From Fimadaptatus sp050946055 (GTDB taxonomy: Bacteria > Bacillota > Clostridia > Christensenellales > Aristaeellaceae): a stretch of DNA of 64,000 nucleotides. The translations under genes were made by a program, and so were the position numbers. Positions 1 to 8,246 of this stretch are shown here, piece after piece; position 1 is the stretch's first letter, and each line of letters starts with the position of its first letter. The notes below the pieces were generated by a model. It saw only the letters and a program-made list of their open reading frames with translations, made no database searches and was not told where the DNA came from. The stretch lies in the NCBI GenBank assembly GCA_050946055.1, contig JBMNUB010000003.1, forward strand, positions 62,001 through 126,000, in the 5' to 3' direction.

Positions 1-79
1 CGCGCAATGCCCGTGGAGAAGGCGCGCGCATGCTGCGCGGGCAGGGCGGCGAAATACAATGTGTGGGCGGTGATGAGGC

Positions 80-682
80 ATGCAAAAACGCCGTGTCAGC
101 GGCATGCAGAGGGTGATTCCGCGCATTGCGGCTGCGCTTGCAGCGGCGGCGGCGGTGCTTGCGTGCTGCGCGGCGCTGCTGGGCGAGCCATGGTTCACGC
201 TGGCAATAACGGCGGGCGCGGCGGCATATCACTTCGTCATGCGGCTGGCCGTGGGGCGTGCGGTGGGCAGGCTCAGGCTTGACAGTCATGCGGCGTGGTT
301 CAGGCCGCGCGCGTGGGAGGCCGGGCTGTATCGTGCGCTGCGCGTGGACAGGTGGAAGGGGCGCATGCCCACATATGTTGCGGGCAGCTTTGACTGGCGC
401 GTGCGCGGCGCGGAAGCGGTGCTGGACGCCATGTGCGCCGCCGAGGTCACGCATGAGGCAATAGCGGTGCTGGGCTTTGCCACGCTGATACTGGCGGCGC
501 TGTGCGAGGACGGCACGGTCTGTCTCATCATAATGACGGCGACTTCGCTGGCATCGGCGCTGGCAGAGCTTATGTTTGCGGCTATGCAGCGCTACAATCG
601 CCCGCGTCTTGAGCGCGTGGCGGAGCGCATGGCGCGCCGCGCGGAACGGAGGATGGCTCATGAACATGACGGAAGGCTTTGA
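80..682 (+). CDS. CrtO-like membrane acyltransferase family protein
   Basis: A 200-residue membrane protein with two hydrophobic segments near the N-terminus and another around residues 125-165. The short motifs WFTLAIT, FRPRAWEAGLY and RWKGRMPTY, and QRYNRPRL near the C-terminus, resemble clostridial proteins annotated as glycosyl-4,4'-diaponeurosporenoate acyltransferase (CrtO family). Many of these occur in species without carotenoids, so the substrate is unknown. The start is weakly supported: ATG at 80 has only a close AGG upstream, and ATG at 104 is an alternative. The end overlaps the next gene by 23 bases, suggesting co-transcription. The family call rests on remembered motif similarity. 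Confidence 0.6.
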   Translation: MQKRRVSGMQRVIPRIAAALAAAAAVLACCAALLGEPWFTLAITAGAAAYHFVMRLAVGRAVGRLRLDSHAAWFRPRAWEAGLYRALRVDRWKGRMPTYVAGSFDWRVRGAEAVLDAMCAAEVTHEAIAVLGFATLILAALCEDGTVCLIIMTATSLASALAELMFAAMQRYNRPRLERVAERMARRAERRMAHEHDGRL

Positions 683-2501
683 CACTATAGTTCATCAGGT
701 GGATTTTTGCGTGGTGGGCGGCGGCCTTGCGGGGCTGTGCGCGGCGGTGGCGGCGGCGCGGCACGGCGCGAAGGTGGCGCTGATGCAGGAGCGGCCCATG
801 CTGGGCGGCAACGCTTCCAGCGAGATACGCATGTGGGTGTGCGGCGCGCACGGCGCGAACAAGCTGGAGACCGGGCTTGTCGAGGAACTCAAGCTGGAGA
901 ACATGTACCGCAATCCTGACCGCAACTATTCGGTCTGGGACGGCATAATGTACGAGCTGGCGCGCAATGAACAGAACATAGAGCTGCTGCTCAACTGCAG
1001 CTGCTTTGACTGCGCAATGGACGGAGACCGCATAATCTCTGTGCGTGGCTGGCAGATGACCACGCAGACCTTCCACGAGGTGCGCGCGCGGATATTTGCC
1101 GACTGCTCGGGCGACAGCGTGCTTGCGCCGCTGACGGGCGCAGAGTTCCGCCTGGGGCGCGAGGCGCGCGGCGAGTTCGGCGAGAGCATAGCGCCCGAAC
1201 AGGCAGACCGCCGCACCATGGGCATGAGCTGCATGCTTCAGGCGCGGCAGGAAGCGCGTCCAAGCGAGTTCATACCGCCTAAGTGGGCGTACAAGTTCAC
1301 GCGCGAGGATCTTGTGCATCGCGTGCCTGACATGTCCCAGCCCGGCGAGAACTTCTGGTATCTCGAACTGGGCGGCGAGGACGATTCCATACGCGACACC
1401 GAGCGCCTGCGCGACGAGCTGCTCAAGACCGCGTACGGCATATGGGATTACGTAAAGAACGCGCCCGAGAACCGCGAGCGCAATGCCTGCTGGCGGCTGG
1501 ACTGGATGGGCATACTGCCCGGCAAGCGCGAGAGCAGGCGCTATGTGGGCGATTACATAATGACGCAGAACGATGTGCGCGAGGGCGGACACTTCGATGA
1601 CCTGATAGCATACGGCGGCTGGTCGATGGATGACCACAACCCGGCGGGCTTCCGCACGCGCGAGCAGCCCACCATATACCATCCCGCGCCCTCGCCATAT
1701 GGCATACCCTACCGCTGCACGTATTCGCGCAACATAGCCAACCTCATGTTCGCCGGGCGCAACATATCTGTCACGCACTCGGCGATGAGTTCCACGCGCG
1801 TCATGGCGACCTGCGCCATGCTGGGGCAGGCCGTGGGCGTGGCCGCGTCGATAGCCGTGCGCGAGGATGTGTCGCCGCGCGGCGTGTACGAGCGCTTCAT
1901 AGGCGAGGTCAAGCAGACGCTCATGGACGACGATTGCTATCTGCCGTTTAACAAGAGGCGCGTGCCTGAGCTTACGCGCACGGCCGGCATCAGCGCGCAG
2001 GGCGTTATGCGCGCGCCGATAGCGCCGCTGGAGACCGATGCGTCAACCTGCTCCGACGCGGAAGGGCTGCGCAACGGTCTGGACAGGCCCATAGGCGGCG
2101 CATACAACGGCTGCATATTCGAGCGCGGCGGCTGGGTGCAGTATGACTTCGGCGCGCTCAGGCACATAGGGCGCGTGCGCGTAGTGCTGGACAGCGACTT
2201 GAACCGCGAGACCGAGCCTGAGGAGATGCGCAAGCTGGCGCGTGACATGATACACAACCGCCCGCTCAACTGGCCGGACTGCTACGTGCCGCGCACCATA
2301 ACGCGGTCATACCGGCTGGACGGCGTGGACGAGTGCGGCAGGCTCATGCCGCTTATTGAGGTAAATGACAATCACCAGCGGTTGTGCATGCACGAGCTGG
2401 ACGCGCATGTCAGCGGCCTGCGGCTCACGCTCCTTGACACATGGGGGCGCGCGCAGTGCGGCGTGTTCTCATTCGATGTGGATGAGGCTAAAGGCGAGTG
2501 A
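660..2501 (+). CDS. FAD-dependent oxidoreductase (FAD_oxidored family)
   Basis: A 613-residue protein. The N-terminus holds a dinucleotide-binding fold with VVGGGLAGL at about residues 16-24, followed by ERPMLGGNAS, the pattern of the FAD_oxidored family (PF12831). A second flavin-contacting segment is NLMFAGRNIS, before a conserved MGQAVG-type stretch (here MLGQAVGVAA). The last 150 residues look like a beta-sandwich appendage rather than a redox domain, as in many Firmicute members. The start is ATG 660, chosen because GGAGG lies 8 bases upstream. The substrate is unknown; relatives are often linked to glycan or sugar-acid use. It overlaps the CrtO-like gene. Confidence 0.8.
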   Translation: MNMTEGFDTIVHQVDFCVVGGGLAGLCAAVAAARHGAKVALMQERPMLGGNASSEIRMWVCGAHGANKLETGLVEELKLENMYRNPDRNYSVWDGIMYELARNEQNIELLLNCSCFDCAMDGDRIISVRGWQMTTQTFHEVRARIFADCSGDSVLAPLTGAEFRLGREARGEFGESIAPEQADRRTMGMSCMLQARQEARPSEFIPPKWAYKFTREDLVHRVPDMSQPGENFWYLELGGEDDSIRDTERLRDELLKTAYGIWDYVKNAPENRERNACWRLDWMGILPGKRESRRYVGDYIMTQNDVREGGHFDDLIAYGGWSMDDHNPAGFRTREQPTIYHPAPSPYGIPYRCTYSRNIANLMFAGRNISVTHSAMSSTRVMATCAMLGQAVGVAASIAVREDVSPRGVYERFIGEVKQTLMDDDCYLPFNKRRVPELTRTAGISAQGVMRAPIAPLETDASTCSDAEGLRNGLDRPIGGAYNGCIFERGGWVQYDFGALRHIGRVRVVLDSDLNRETEPEEMRKLARDMIHNRPLNWPDCYVPRTITRSYRLDGVDECGRLMPLIEVNDNHQRLCMHELDAHVSGLRLTLLDTWGRAQCGVFSFDVDEAKGE

Positions 2502-2722
2502 AGGGCAAAGCCGCGCCAAAAGAAGGCGCATGTTCGCCCGAGATGATGAGCTGCCGCACAAGCGACTGAACTGCTGGCCGCTGAATGGCGACGTGATGAC
2601 GGGGCATGAGATGAACAGGCTCATATACCTTGAAACCATGAAGTCAACCCGGCTGCGATGAATGCAACTTAGGGTATGCCGAGCCAATATATGCTCAGCA
2701 GGAAGCAGCTTCGGCGTTTGTG

Positions 2723-2830
2723 TAAAGCTCATCAGACGCTCACGCGCCACCTTCACTTTCAGGGAAGGCAGGGTCGGGAACAACGCAACTTTAATCTCCT
2801 GAAATATAAAGCTGTAATCACAAGCAATCG
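2723..2830 (-). repeat. Copy A of a degenerate dispersed repeat
   Basis: Read on the minus strand, it contains CAGCTTTATATTTCAGGAG and CCCTGCCTTCCCT separated by about 30 bases. The same two blocks occur at the same spacing at 61111-61177 on the plus strand. The part at 2723-2765 (AAGCTCATC, CCTTC, CTTTCAG) aligns with 55836-55875. Differences are spread through the alignment, so these are old copies, possibly remains of one coding sequence. Confidence 0.5.
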
Positions 2831-2844
2831 AATCCCGCACCAAT

Positions 2845-2885
2845 AAGCATCCGCTTTCGGCATTGAATGTTGAAAGCGGATGCTT
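2845..2885. terminator. Perfect 14-bp hairpin, probable terminator
   Basis: A perfect 14-bp inverted repeat (2845-2858 with 2872-2885) encloses a 13-base loop. It has only a weak T-rich tail on the plus strand. It could end transcription of the oxidoreductase or insulate the ywmB-murA-spoIID cluster. Confidence 0.5.
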
Positions 2886-3013
2886 GTTCGCATATTGAAT
2901 TGTTTTCCAATCTGCACGGCGATATGCCTGCGATTATAAAAAACTGTGGATATCCATGCCTTGCCTGTGTATTTTGCGCACCTCATGGCCAGAATAGTGG
3001 CGGAGGCAGGATC

Positions 3014-3712
3014 ATGAAGAAGAATGTTTTGTATGTGGTGGCGGTATTGGCGGTAATTGCGGCTGTTGTCATCGCGCCGGGCGGCGCTGAGATGCTGGCG
3101 CGGCATGCGCTTGCTTGTGCGCAGAACGACATGGGGCGCGGAGAACTCGTGGACAGCATGGATGAGGGCGGCGCAATATGCGCGCTGTATCAGCCATATG
3201 CCGGCCTGTGCGAGGCGGTAGAGCGCGCAGGCGGCGCGGACGCATGCTGCTATGCGCTGGTATACGGCGGCGAGATGACGGAGAGCGCCTTCGCTGCGGC
3301 CAGCGCGCGCGTAAGCGGAGGTATCAACATGCAGCGCGGCGCGTTCGGCGATGTGTACGGCTGGTTCTGCGCACGCGACGCGGCACAGTGCGCGCGCATG
3401 GAGGGCGAGCTGCGCGCGGCGCTGGGCGATCATGCGCGCGTGGATCGCTGGGTGGTTGCGCTGGGCGCAAGCGGCGTGCAGGAGCGCGTGCCGCAGGACA
3501 TGCGCATACCGCTGCGCGCGACTGAGCCGACGGAGGAGCTGCGCGCGGCGGTGATGCGCCTGCTGAGCGCGGCAGGAGATGGGGCAGTGAGCGCATATTC
3601 GCAGGGCCGCTGTGCCTCGGCAAACGGCGCTCGGTATCAGGCGGCGGCGCGCGCGGGCGACGATGGCATATGGTACATGCTCGCGGAAGGGTATCTGCCG
3701 ATAGACTATTGA
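3014..3712 (+). CDS. YwmB-like exported protein upstream of murA
   Basis: A 232-residue protein starting with Lys residues and a hydrophobic segment (residues 4-22), so it is membrane-anchored or exported. The rest is a soluble Ala/Gly-rich domain with several cysteines. I cannot recognise it from motifs alone. Its position immediately before murA and spoIID matches ywmB of Bacillus subtilis (YwmB, TATA-box-binding-like fold, DUF1779), as do its size and signal anchor. The start at ATG 3014 has GGAGG 8 bases upstream. It ends 15 bases before the murA start, so the two form an operon. Function is unknown, inferred as envelope or sporulation related. Confidence 0.6.
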   Translation: MKKNVLYVVAVLAVIAAVVIAPGGAEMLARHALACAQNDMGRGELVDSMDEGGAICALYQPYAGLCEAVERAGGADACCYALVYGGEMTESAFAAASARVSGGINMQRGAFGDVYGWFCARDAAQCARMEGELRAALGDHARVDRWVVALGASGVQERVPQDMRIPLRATEPTEELRAAVMRLLSAAGDGAVSAYSQGRCASANGARYQAAARAGDDGIWYMLAEGYLPIDY

Positions 3713-3727
3713 TTGTGGAGGGCGCGT

Positions 3728-4966
3728 ATGGAGATGTGGGAGATAGAGGGCGGGCTGCCGCTGCGCGGCGAATTGCGCGTGTCGCGCGCCAAGAACGCCG
3801 TGCTGCCGCAGATGGCGGCGGCGCTGCTCACGGAAGAACCCGTGCGCATACTGGGCGCGCCGGAGCTGATAGACGTGGGGCGCATGGCGCAGATGCTGAT
3901 AGACCTGGGCTGCCATGTAAGCTCGGAGCAAGGCGCGCTGAGCATGTGCTGTGCCTCGCCGCGCATACAAGGCTCGGGGGCAATCGAAGGCACTACGCGC
4001 GCATCGGTGCTGGCGCTGGGACCGCTATTGGCGCGCTGCGGCGAGGCAAGGCTGTCGCTGCCGGGCGGCTGCCGCATAGGTGCGCGCCCCATAGACATGC
4101 ACATTGGCGGGCTGGAGGCCATGGGCGCACAGGTGAGCATAGACGGCGGGCAGGTGTATGCGCGCGGCAGGCTGCACCCTGCGCGCTGCCGCCTGCGCCT
4201 GCCCAGCGTGGGCGCAACCGAGAACCTGATGATGGCGGCGGCACTCACGCCGGGCGAGAGCGTGATAGAGAACGCCGCGCGCGAGCCGGAGATAATCGAT
4301 TTGGCCTGCATGCTGCGCAAGATGGGCGCGGGTGTGGAGGGCGCGGGCAACTATGCAATCAGGGTGCGCGGCGCAGACAGGCTGCACGGCGCGGAACACA
4401 GCCCAATAGGCGACCGCATAGAGGCCGGCACGCTGCTCTGCGCGGCGGCGGCTGTGGGCGGCGAGGTGCGCGTGCTGGGCGCTAAGGCGGCGCATCTGTT
4501 CGCGCCGCTGACGGCGCTGCGCGGCATGGGCGTGGAGCTTAGCTCGGATGAGGACTCGATATGGGCGCGCGGCAGGGCGAGCAGGGGCGCGGAATTGCGC
4601 ACGGGCGCGTTCCCGCACTTCCCGACCGACCTGCAGGCGGTGTTCATGGCGTTGATGGCCGCGTCGGATGGACAAAGCGTCATGACAGAGAGCGTGTTTG
4701 AAGGCAGGTTTGGCCACGTGAGCGAGCTTAGGCGCATGGGCGCGCGCATAGAGCTGGATGGAAGCACGGCGCACATAGAGGGCGGCAGACTGCGCGGCGC
4801 GAGCGTGGAGGCATGCGATCTGCGCGCGGGCGCGGCGCTGGTCATAGCGGCGCTGTGCGCGTCCGGCACTACGCGGCTGCACTCGGCGCAGATGATACGG
4901 CGCGGCTATGACGATTTGGATGGCAAGCTGAACGCGTTGGGCGCGGACATAACGGTGCGCATATGA
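3728..4966 (+). CDS. murA: UDP-N-acetylglucosamine 1-carboxyvinyltransferase
   Basis: MurA transfers enolpyruvate from phosphoenolpyruvate to UDP-GlcNAc, the first committed step of peptidoglycan synthesis, in the cytoplasm. Its 412 residues match the family. Lys22-Asn23 (in RAKNAVLP) bind substrate. The loop LPGGCRIGARP carries the catalytic Cys115, so the enzyme should be sensitive to fosfomycin. The start ATG 3728 is preferred over an upstream TTG at 3713, because GGAGGG lies 5 bases before it and only this start places K22/N23/C115 at the classical positions. It is followed by spoIID, like murAB of Bacillus. Confidence 0.94.
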   Translation: MEMWEIEGGLPLRGELRVSRAKNAVLPQMAAALLTEEPVRILGAPELIDVGRMAQMLIDLGCHVSSEQGALSMCCASPRIQGSGAIEGTTRASVLALGPLLARCGEARLSLPGGCRIGARPIDMHIGGLEAMGAQVSIDGGQVYARGRLHPARCRLRLPSVGATENLMMAAALTPGESVIENAAREPEIIDLACMLRKMGAGVEGAGNYAIRVRGADRLHGAEHSPIGDRIEAGTLLCAAAAVGGEVRVLGAKAAHLFAPLTALRGMGVELSSDEDSIWARGRASRGAELRTGAFPHFPTDLQAVFMALMAASDGQSVMTESVFEGRFGHVSELRRMGARIELDGSTAHIEGGRLRGASVEACDLRAGAALVIAALCASGTTRLHSAQMIRRGYDDLDGKLNALGADITVRI

Positions 4967-5274
4967 CATGCCGTCCTGCCATGTGCGCCGCCATGAAGCG
5001 CCGAACTGCGCGGCGGGCTACCGCATTGTCATAAGCCGGCGGGCGATGCGTGTATGCTCCGGGGCTGGTTGTACCGTCCGGCCATGCGCGCCGATGCGGC
5101 GTCAAGCGCCCGCGCGTTTGCCGATAAGGCTTTGCGCACGCGGCTAATGCGCCTGCGCACGCTTTACGGCATGAGCAGATGCCTGCGGCGCATTGCTTTG
5201 TATATCATCCACTTGTATATCATTCATCATCGCCCGCCGCGCGCATATGCTTTTGCATGTGGAGGGTGATGCAA
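4967..5274 (+). other. Intergenic region before spoIID
   Basis: No gene seen. It is GC-rich up to about 5190. An AT-rich stretch then contains the direct repeat CTTGTATATCAT/CTTTGTATATCAT (5196-5225), a plausible place for a sporulation-sigma promoter, although no convincing sigma-E match could be assigned. Confidence 0.3.
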
Positions 5275-6522
5275 GTGAGTATAGAGGTAAAGACCAGACC
5301 GCTCTGGCCGCTGGCGCTGCTTATGGCGGCGCTTTTGGCGTTTGCGATAGTGCTGCTTGCCGGCGGCGAGGGCGATGCAGGCGAAGGCGAGGCGGTCGAT
5401 GTGGACCTGTCGGAGGATGAAAGCTGCGCGCGCTATGGCGGCATGGCCGTGCTTGAGGCGAGCGCGCCCCTGCCCATCGCCATGTGCATGGACATGGATG
5501 AGGAAGCGGGTTATTGCGGTATCGCCGGGCAATCAGCCGTGGAAGCCATAGGCGAGGCGAAGTGTGATGAAGCCGCATCGCGGCGCGGGGAAGCGGTATC
5601 GTACGGATGTGCAGCGGATGAGGAAGGTGCCTTGCAGGCGTTCAGCCCATTTGTGCCGGATGCGTGCGCTCAGAGCATGACTATAAGCGTATACGACCAT
5701 CGGCAGGACAGGGTGATAGAGCTGGACATGGAGGAGTACATATACCGCGTGACCGCCAGCGAGATGCCCGCGCGCTGCGATGAGGAAGCGCTCAAGGCAC
5801 AGGCGGTGGCGGCGCGCACATATGCGCTGGTCAAGCTGCGCGGCGGCGGATGCGGTCGACAGGGCGCGGACATATGCACGGATTCGGGACATTGTCAGGC
5901 GTATCACGACGCGGAAGAACTCCTGCGCGGCTGGGGCGACGATGCAAAGCGGCTGGAGCGCAAGGTGCGCAGTGCGGTAGAGGCCACGCGCGGTCTGGTC
6001 ATGACGTATGACGGCGAGCCGATAAACGCGCTGTTCCACGCATGCAGCGGAGGGCATACCGAGGATGTGGAGAACGTGTATGCGCAGGCGCTGCCCTATC
6101 TGCGCGGCGTTATAAGCCCCGGCGAGGAGGGGTATTCGGGGTACAGCTCCACGCGCAGGCTGACAGATGCCGAGTTCCGCAAGCGCGCCGAGAGCATGGG
6201 CTGTGCGCTGAGCGATGCGCCGCTGAGCGCACAGGTGTCGGTGGACGCGCGTACGGAGGCCGGTCAGGTGGCGGTGATGCGCGTGGGCGAGGGCGCGCTC
6301 AGCGGCAGGCAGGCGCGCAAGGCGTTCGGGCTGCGCGCGCAGAGCTTCGAACTGCGCTTTGAGGACGGCAGCGTGATATTCGACGTGCGCGGATACGGTC
6401 ATGGCGTGGGCATGAGCCAGAACGGTGCGGATGCCATGGCGCGCGCGGGCAGCGGATTTTGCGACATACTCACGCACTACTATACGGGCGTGAATATAGA
6501 GAGCATGTATGGGCTGATTTAA
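5275..6522 (+). CDS. spoIID: Stage II sporulation protein D (SpoIID/LytB domain)
   Basis: A peptidoglycan lytic transglycosylase that thins the septal wall during engulfment. An N-terminal membrane anchor covers about residues 8-30. A low-complexity acidic linker leads to the SpoIID domain, with MEEYIYRVTASEMPA (catalytic Glu in SEMP) followed by EALKAQAVAARTYA. The C-terminal YGHGVGMSQNGADAMA motif is intact. The predicted start is GTG 5275, because GGAGGG at 5261-5266 is 8 bases upstream; an in-frame ATG at 5269 is too close. The neighbour murA and upstream YwmB-like gene reproduce the Bacillus cluster. A generic LytB role in a non-sporulating cell is the alternative. Confidence 0.88.
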   Translation: MSIEVKTRPLWPLALLMAALLAFAIVLLAGGEGDAGEGEAVDVDLSEDESCARYGGMAVLEASAPLPIAMCMDMDEEAGYCGIAGQSAVEAIGEAKCDEAASRRGEAVSYGCAADEEGALQAFSPFVPDACAQSMTISVYDHRQDRVIELDMEEYIYRVTASEMPARCDEEALKAQAVAARTYALVKLRGGGCGRQGADICTDSGHCQAYHDAEELLRGWGDDAKRLERKVRSAVEATRGLVMTYDGEPINALFHACSGGHTEDVENVYAQALPYLRGVISPGEEGYSGYSSTRRLTDAEFRKRAESMGCALSDAPLSAQVSVDARTEAGQVAVMRVGEGALSGRQARKAFGLRAQSFELRFEDGSVIFDVRGYGHGVGMSQNGADAMARAGSGFCDILTHYYTGVNIESMYGLI

Positions 6523-6710
6523 TGCGCGGGCGGTAAATGCGCTGTGAGGCGGCGGCATACGCGCCCGCGGCAGGGCCATGCTGCGGGCAGAGCGCGACTT
6601 ACATGGGGCATAGAGCCGCTTTGCACGCAGACAGCGGCGCATGATGTGGCGAATATAGCGCGCGCAATGAATCGCTTAACAAAAAATCCGCTCTGTGTGC
6701 AGGTCGAACA

Positions 6711-6739
6711 TTGACTAATTGGCGCAATTGTGGTATCTT
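6711..6739 (+). promoter_or_regulatory. Promoter for the pyridoxal-type kinase gene
   Basis: TTGACT at 6711-6716 and TATCTT at 6734-6739 are separated by 17 bases. The predicted transcript starts about 30 bases before the gene's ribosome binding site. Confidence 0.55.
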
Positions 6740-6774
6740 ATAATTGGAAAACGGTTAGGCGGAGGAAAGCTGAG

Positions 6775-7626
6775 ATGCAGACTATGCGCGTGGGCATTAT
6801 GGCGGCTGTCGTGGGATATGGCCGCAGTGCCATGGCGGTTTCGGTGCCTGCTCTGGCGGCGCTGGGATGTCAGCCATGCGCAATGCCTACGGCGGTGCTG
6901 TCCAGTCATCCGGGTGGGTTCGAACTGTTCCAGATGCAGGACATGACCGGGCAGCTGGAGCGGCAGGTAAGTCACTACGAGCGCGAGCAGATAGACATGG
7001 ACGCGCTGATGACCGGGTACCTGTACAACATAAGGCAGCAGGAGCTGGCGGAGCGCTTCATATTCAGCCAGCGCAAGCGCGCACTTGGCTGCGTGCTGAT
7101 AGACCCGGTTATGGGTGACAACGGCACGCCATACCGCATAATCACCCCGGAACTCATGGAGGGCATGCGCCATCTGGTGCGCTGCGCCGACATCATCACG
7201 CCCAACATGTCCGAAGCCTGCTGGCTGCTGGGGCGCAGGTATGACACGGAGCCTATCGGCCGCAGCGAGGCCATGGACATGGTGAAAAGCCTTTCCGAAC
7301 TGGGGCCGCGCAAGGTGGTAATAACCAGCGCGCGCATAGAGAGCGGCTGGGCCAATCTCTATTACGATGCCGACAGGCAGGAGCAGGGCGTGCTGGCATA
7401 CGAGGCGCTGGAGCGGCAGTATCCCGGCACGGGCGATCTGTTTGCAGCGGTGCTGATGGGAAGCCTCGTAGGGAGAAGCGCGAGCATCGATCAGGCGGTC
7501 AGGCGTGCGGGCGGGTTCGTGTACCGCGCGGTCAAGCGCACGATATCAGCCGATACGCCCACGCGCGAAGGCGTGCAGTTCGAGGGGCTGCTGGGCGAGC
7601 TGACGGGTGCGCCGCAACTCATGTGA
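6775..7626 (+). CDS. Pyridoxal/pyridoxamine kinase family protein
   Basis: A ribokinase-fold kinase of 283 residues. The family phosphorylates B6 vitamers to salvage PLP. Features seen are the DPVMGDNG segment, the PNMSEA stretch that shapes the substrate lid, and the GTGDLFAAVLMG anion-hole motif with catalytic Asp near the C-terminus. These are the pattern of the PdxK/PdxY branch rather than ThiD. The start at ATG 6775 has GGAGG 9 bases upstream. It has its own promoter and stands alone. PLP supply would support threonine synthase two genes downstream, but that link is inference. Confidence 0.82.
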   Translation: MQTMRVGIMAAVVGYGRSAMAVSVPALAALGCQPCAMPTAVLSSHPGGFELFQMQDMTGQLERQVSHYEREQIDMDALMTGYLYNIRQQELAERFIFSQRKRALGCVLIDPVMGDNGTPYRIITPELMEGMRHLVRCADIITPNMSEACWLLGRRYDTEPIGRSEAMDMVKSLSELGPRKVVITSARIESGWANLYYDADRQEQGVLAYEALERQYPGTGDLFAAVLMGSLVGRSASIDQAVRRAGGFVYRAVKRTISADTPTREGVQFEGLLGELTGAPQLM

Positions 7627-7716
7627 GCCATTGATGCCAAGGTATCGCCATAAGTTTTGTATGGCGTTTTGACCGGGAATAGTGTATAATGTAGAAAAGA
7701 CAAGGAGGGAATTGCT

Positions 7717-8127
7717 ATGATTCAGGCAATCTACGGTAAGAAGGGTTCGGGCAAGACCAAGCGCCTGCTGGATATGGCAAATGATTCGCTCAAGGTGGAG
7801 CACGGCGATGTTGTGTTCATCGACGATGACAAGCGCTATATGTATGATCTGCGCCATGAGGTGCGCTTTGTCGATGCAAGTGAATATGGTGTAAAGTCGG
7901 CCGACATGTTCTTGGGCTTTATCAGCGGTATGCTGGCTCAGAACTTCGATGTCACGGCTATTTTTATTGACGCTTTCATGAAGCTGGTCAAGACCGACAT
8001 AGCGGAGCTGGGCGAGTTCTTTGCCAGCCTTGACGCGCTGGCCGAGAAGCGCAACCTGCGCTTTGTAATATCGGTGAGCGGCGATCCGGACGAGATGCCG
8101 GAGTTCATGAAGAAGTACGTTATCTGA
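7717..8127 (+). CDS. Small P-loop ATP-binding protein
   Basis: A 136-residue protein with a Walker A motif GKKGSGKT at residues 7-14 and a hydrophobic strand followed by acidic residues (VVFIDDDKR, AIFIDAF). Similar Firmicute proteins are annotated only as ATP-binding protein or, without evidence, twitching motility PilT. It is far too short to be PilT. The start ATG 7717 is preceded by AAGGAGGG. A TATAAT at 7685-7690 suggests a dedicated promoter, but no good -35 is seen. Function is unknown. Confidence 0.65.
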   Translation: MIQAIYGKKGSGKTKRLLDMANDSLKVEHGDVVFIDDDKRYMYDLRHEVRFVDASEYGVKSADMFLGFISGMLAQNFDVTAIFIDAFMKLVKTDIAELGEFFASLDALAEKRNLRFVISVSGDPDEMPEFMKKYVI

Positions 8128-8180
8128 TAGGCGCAGCTTAAACTGACGCGCTTATGGCGGCACGGGTATTACCCGGCCGG

Positions 8181-8208
8181 GGCGGATCTGCCTTGGGGCG
8201 GGTCCGCC
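8181..8208 (+). promoter_or_regulatory. Hairpin in the thrC leader
   Basis: GGCGGA (8181-8186) pairs with TCCGCC (8203-8208), followed by a weak T-rich stretch. It could be an attenuator or the terminator of the upstream P-loop gene. No T-box features were found. Confidence 0.25.
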
Positions 8209-8246
8209 ATGTTTTATATGGCGCGCAGCTCGGGGGAGGAAACATC

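Larger units (their letters stand above)
2502..3013. other. Intergenic region with decayed repeat
   Basis: No convincing gene. It holds a degenerate repeat at about 2723-2830 that is also seen near 55.8 and 61.1 kb, and the hairpin at 2845-2885. Base composition is less GC-rich than in neighbouring genes, which fits decayed or acquired DNA. Confidence 0.5.

Noticed and set aside
582..1778. Long minus-strand open frame opposite the FAD oxidoreductase
   Set aside because: Antisense frames are long here because of high GC and few stops; the protein has no recognisable domain and the plus-strand gene is clear.
2820..2845. tRNA 3' end (CGAATCCCGCACCA)
   Set aside because: The matching T-stem and acceptor stem are absent upstream, so no cloverleaf can form.
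7681..7690. Full promoter for the P-loop gene
   Set aside because: The -10 TATAAT is good but no -35 lies at 16-18 bases, and the nearby TTGACC is only 10 bases away.
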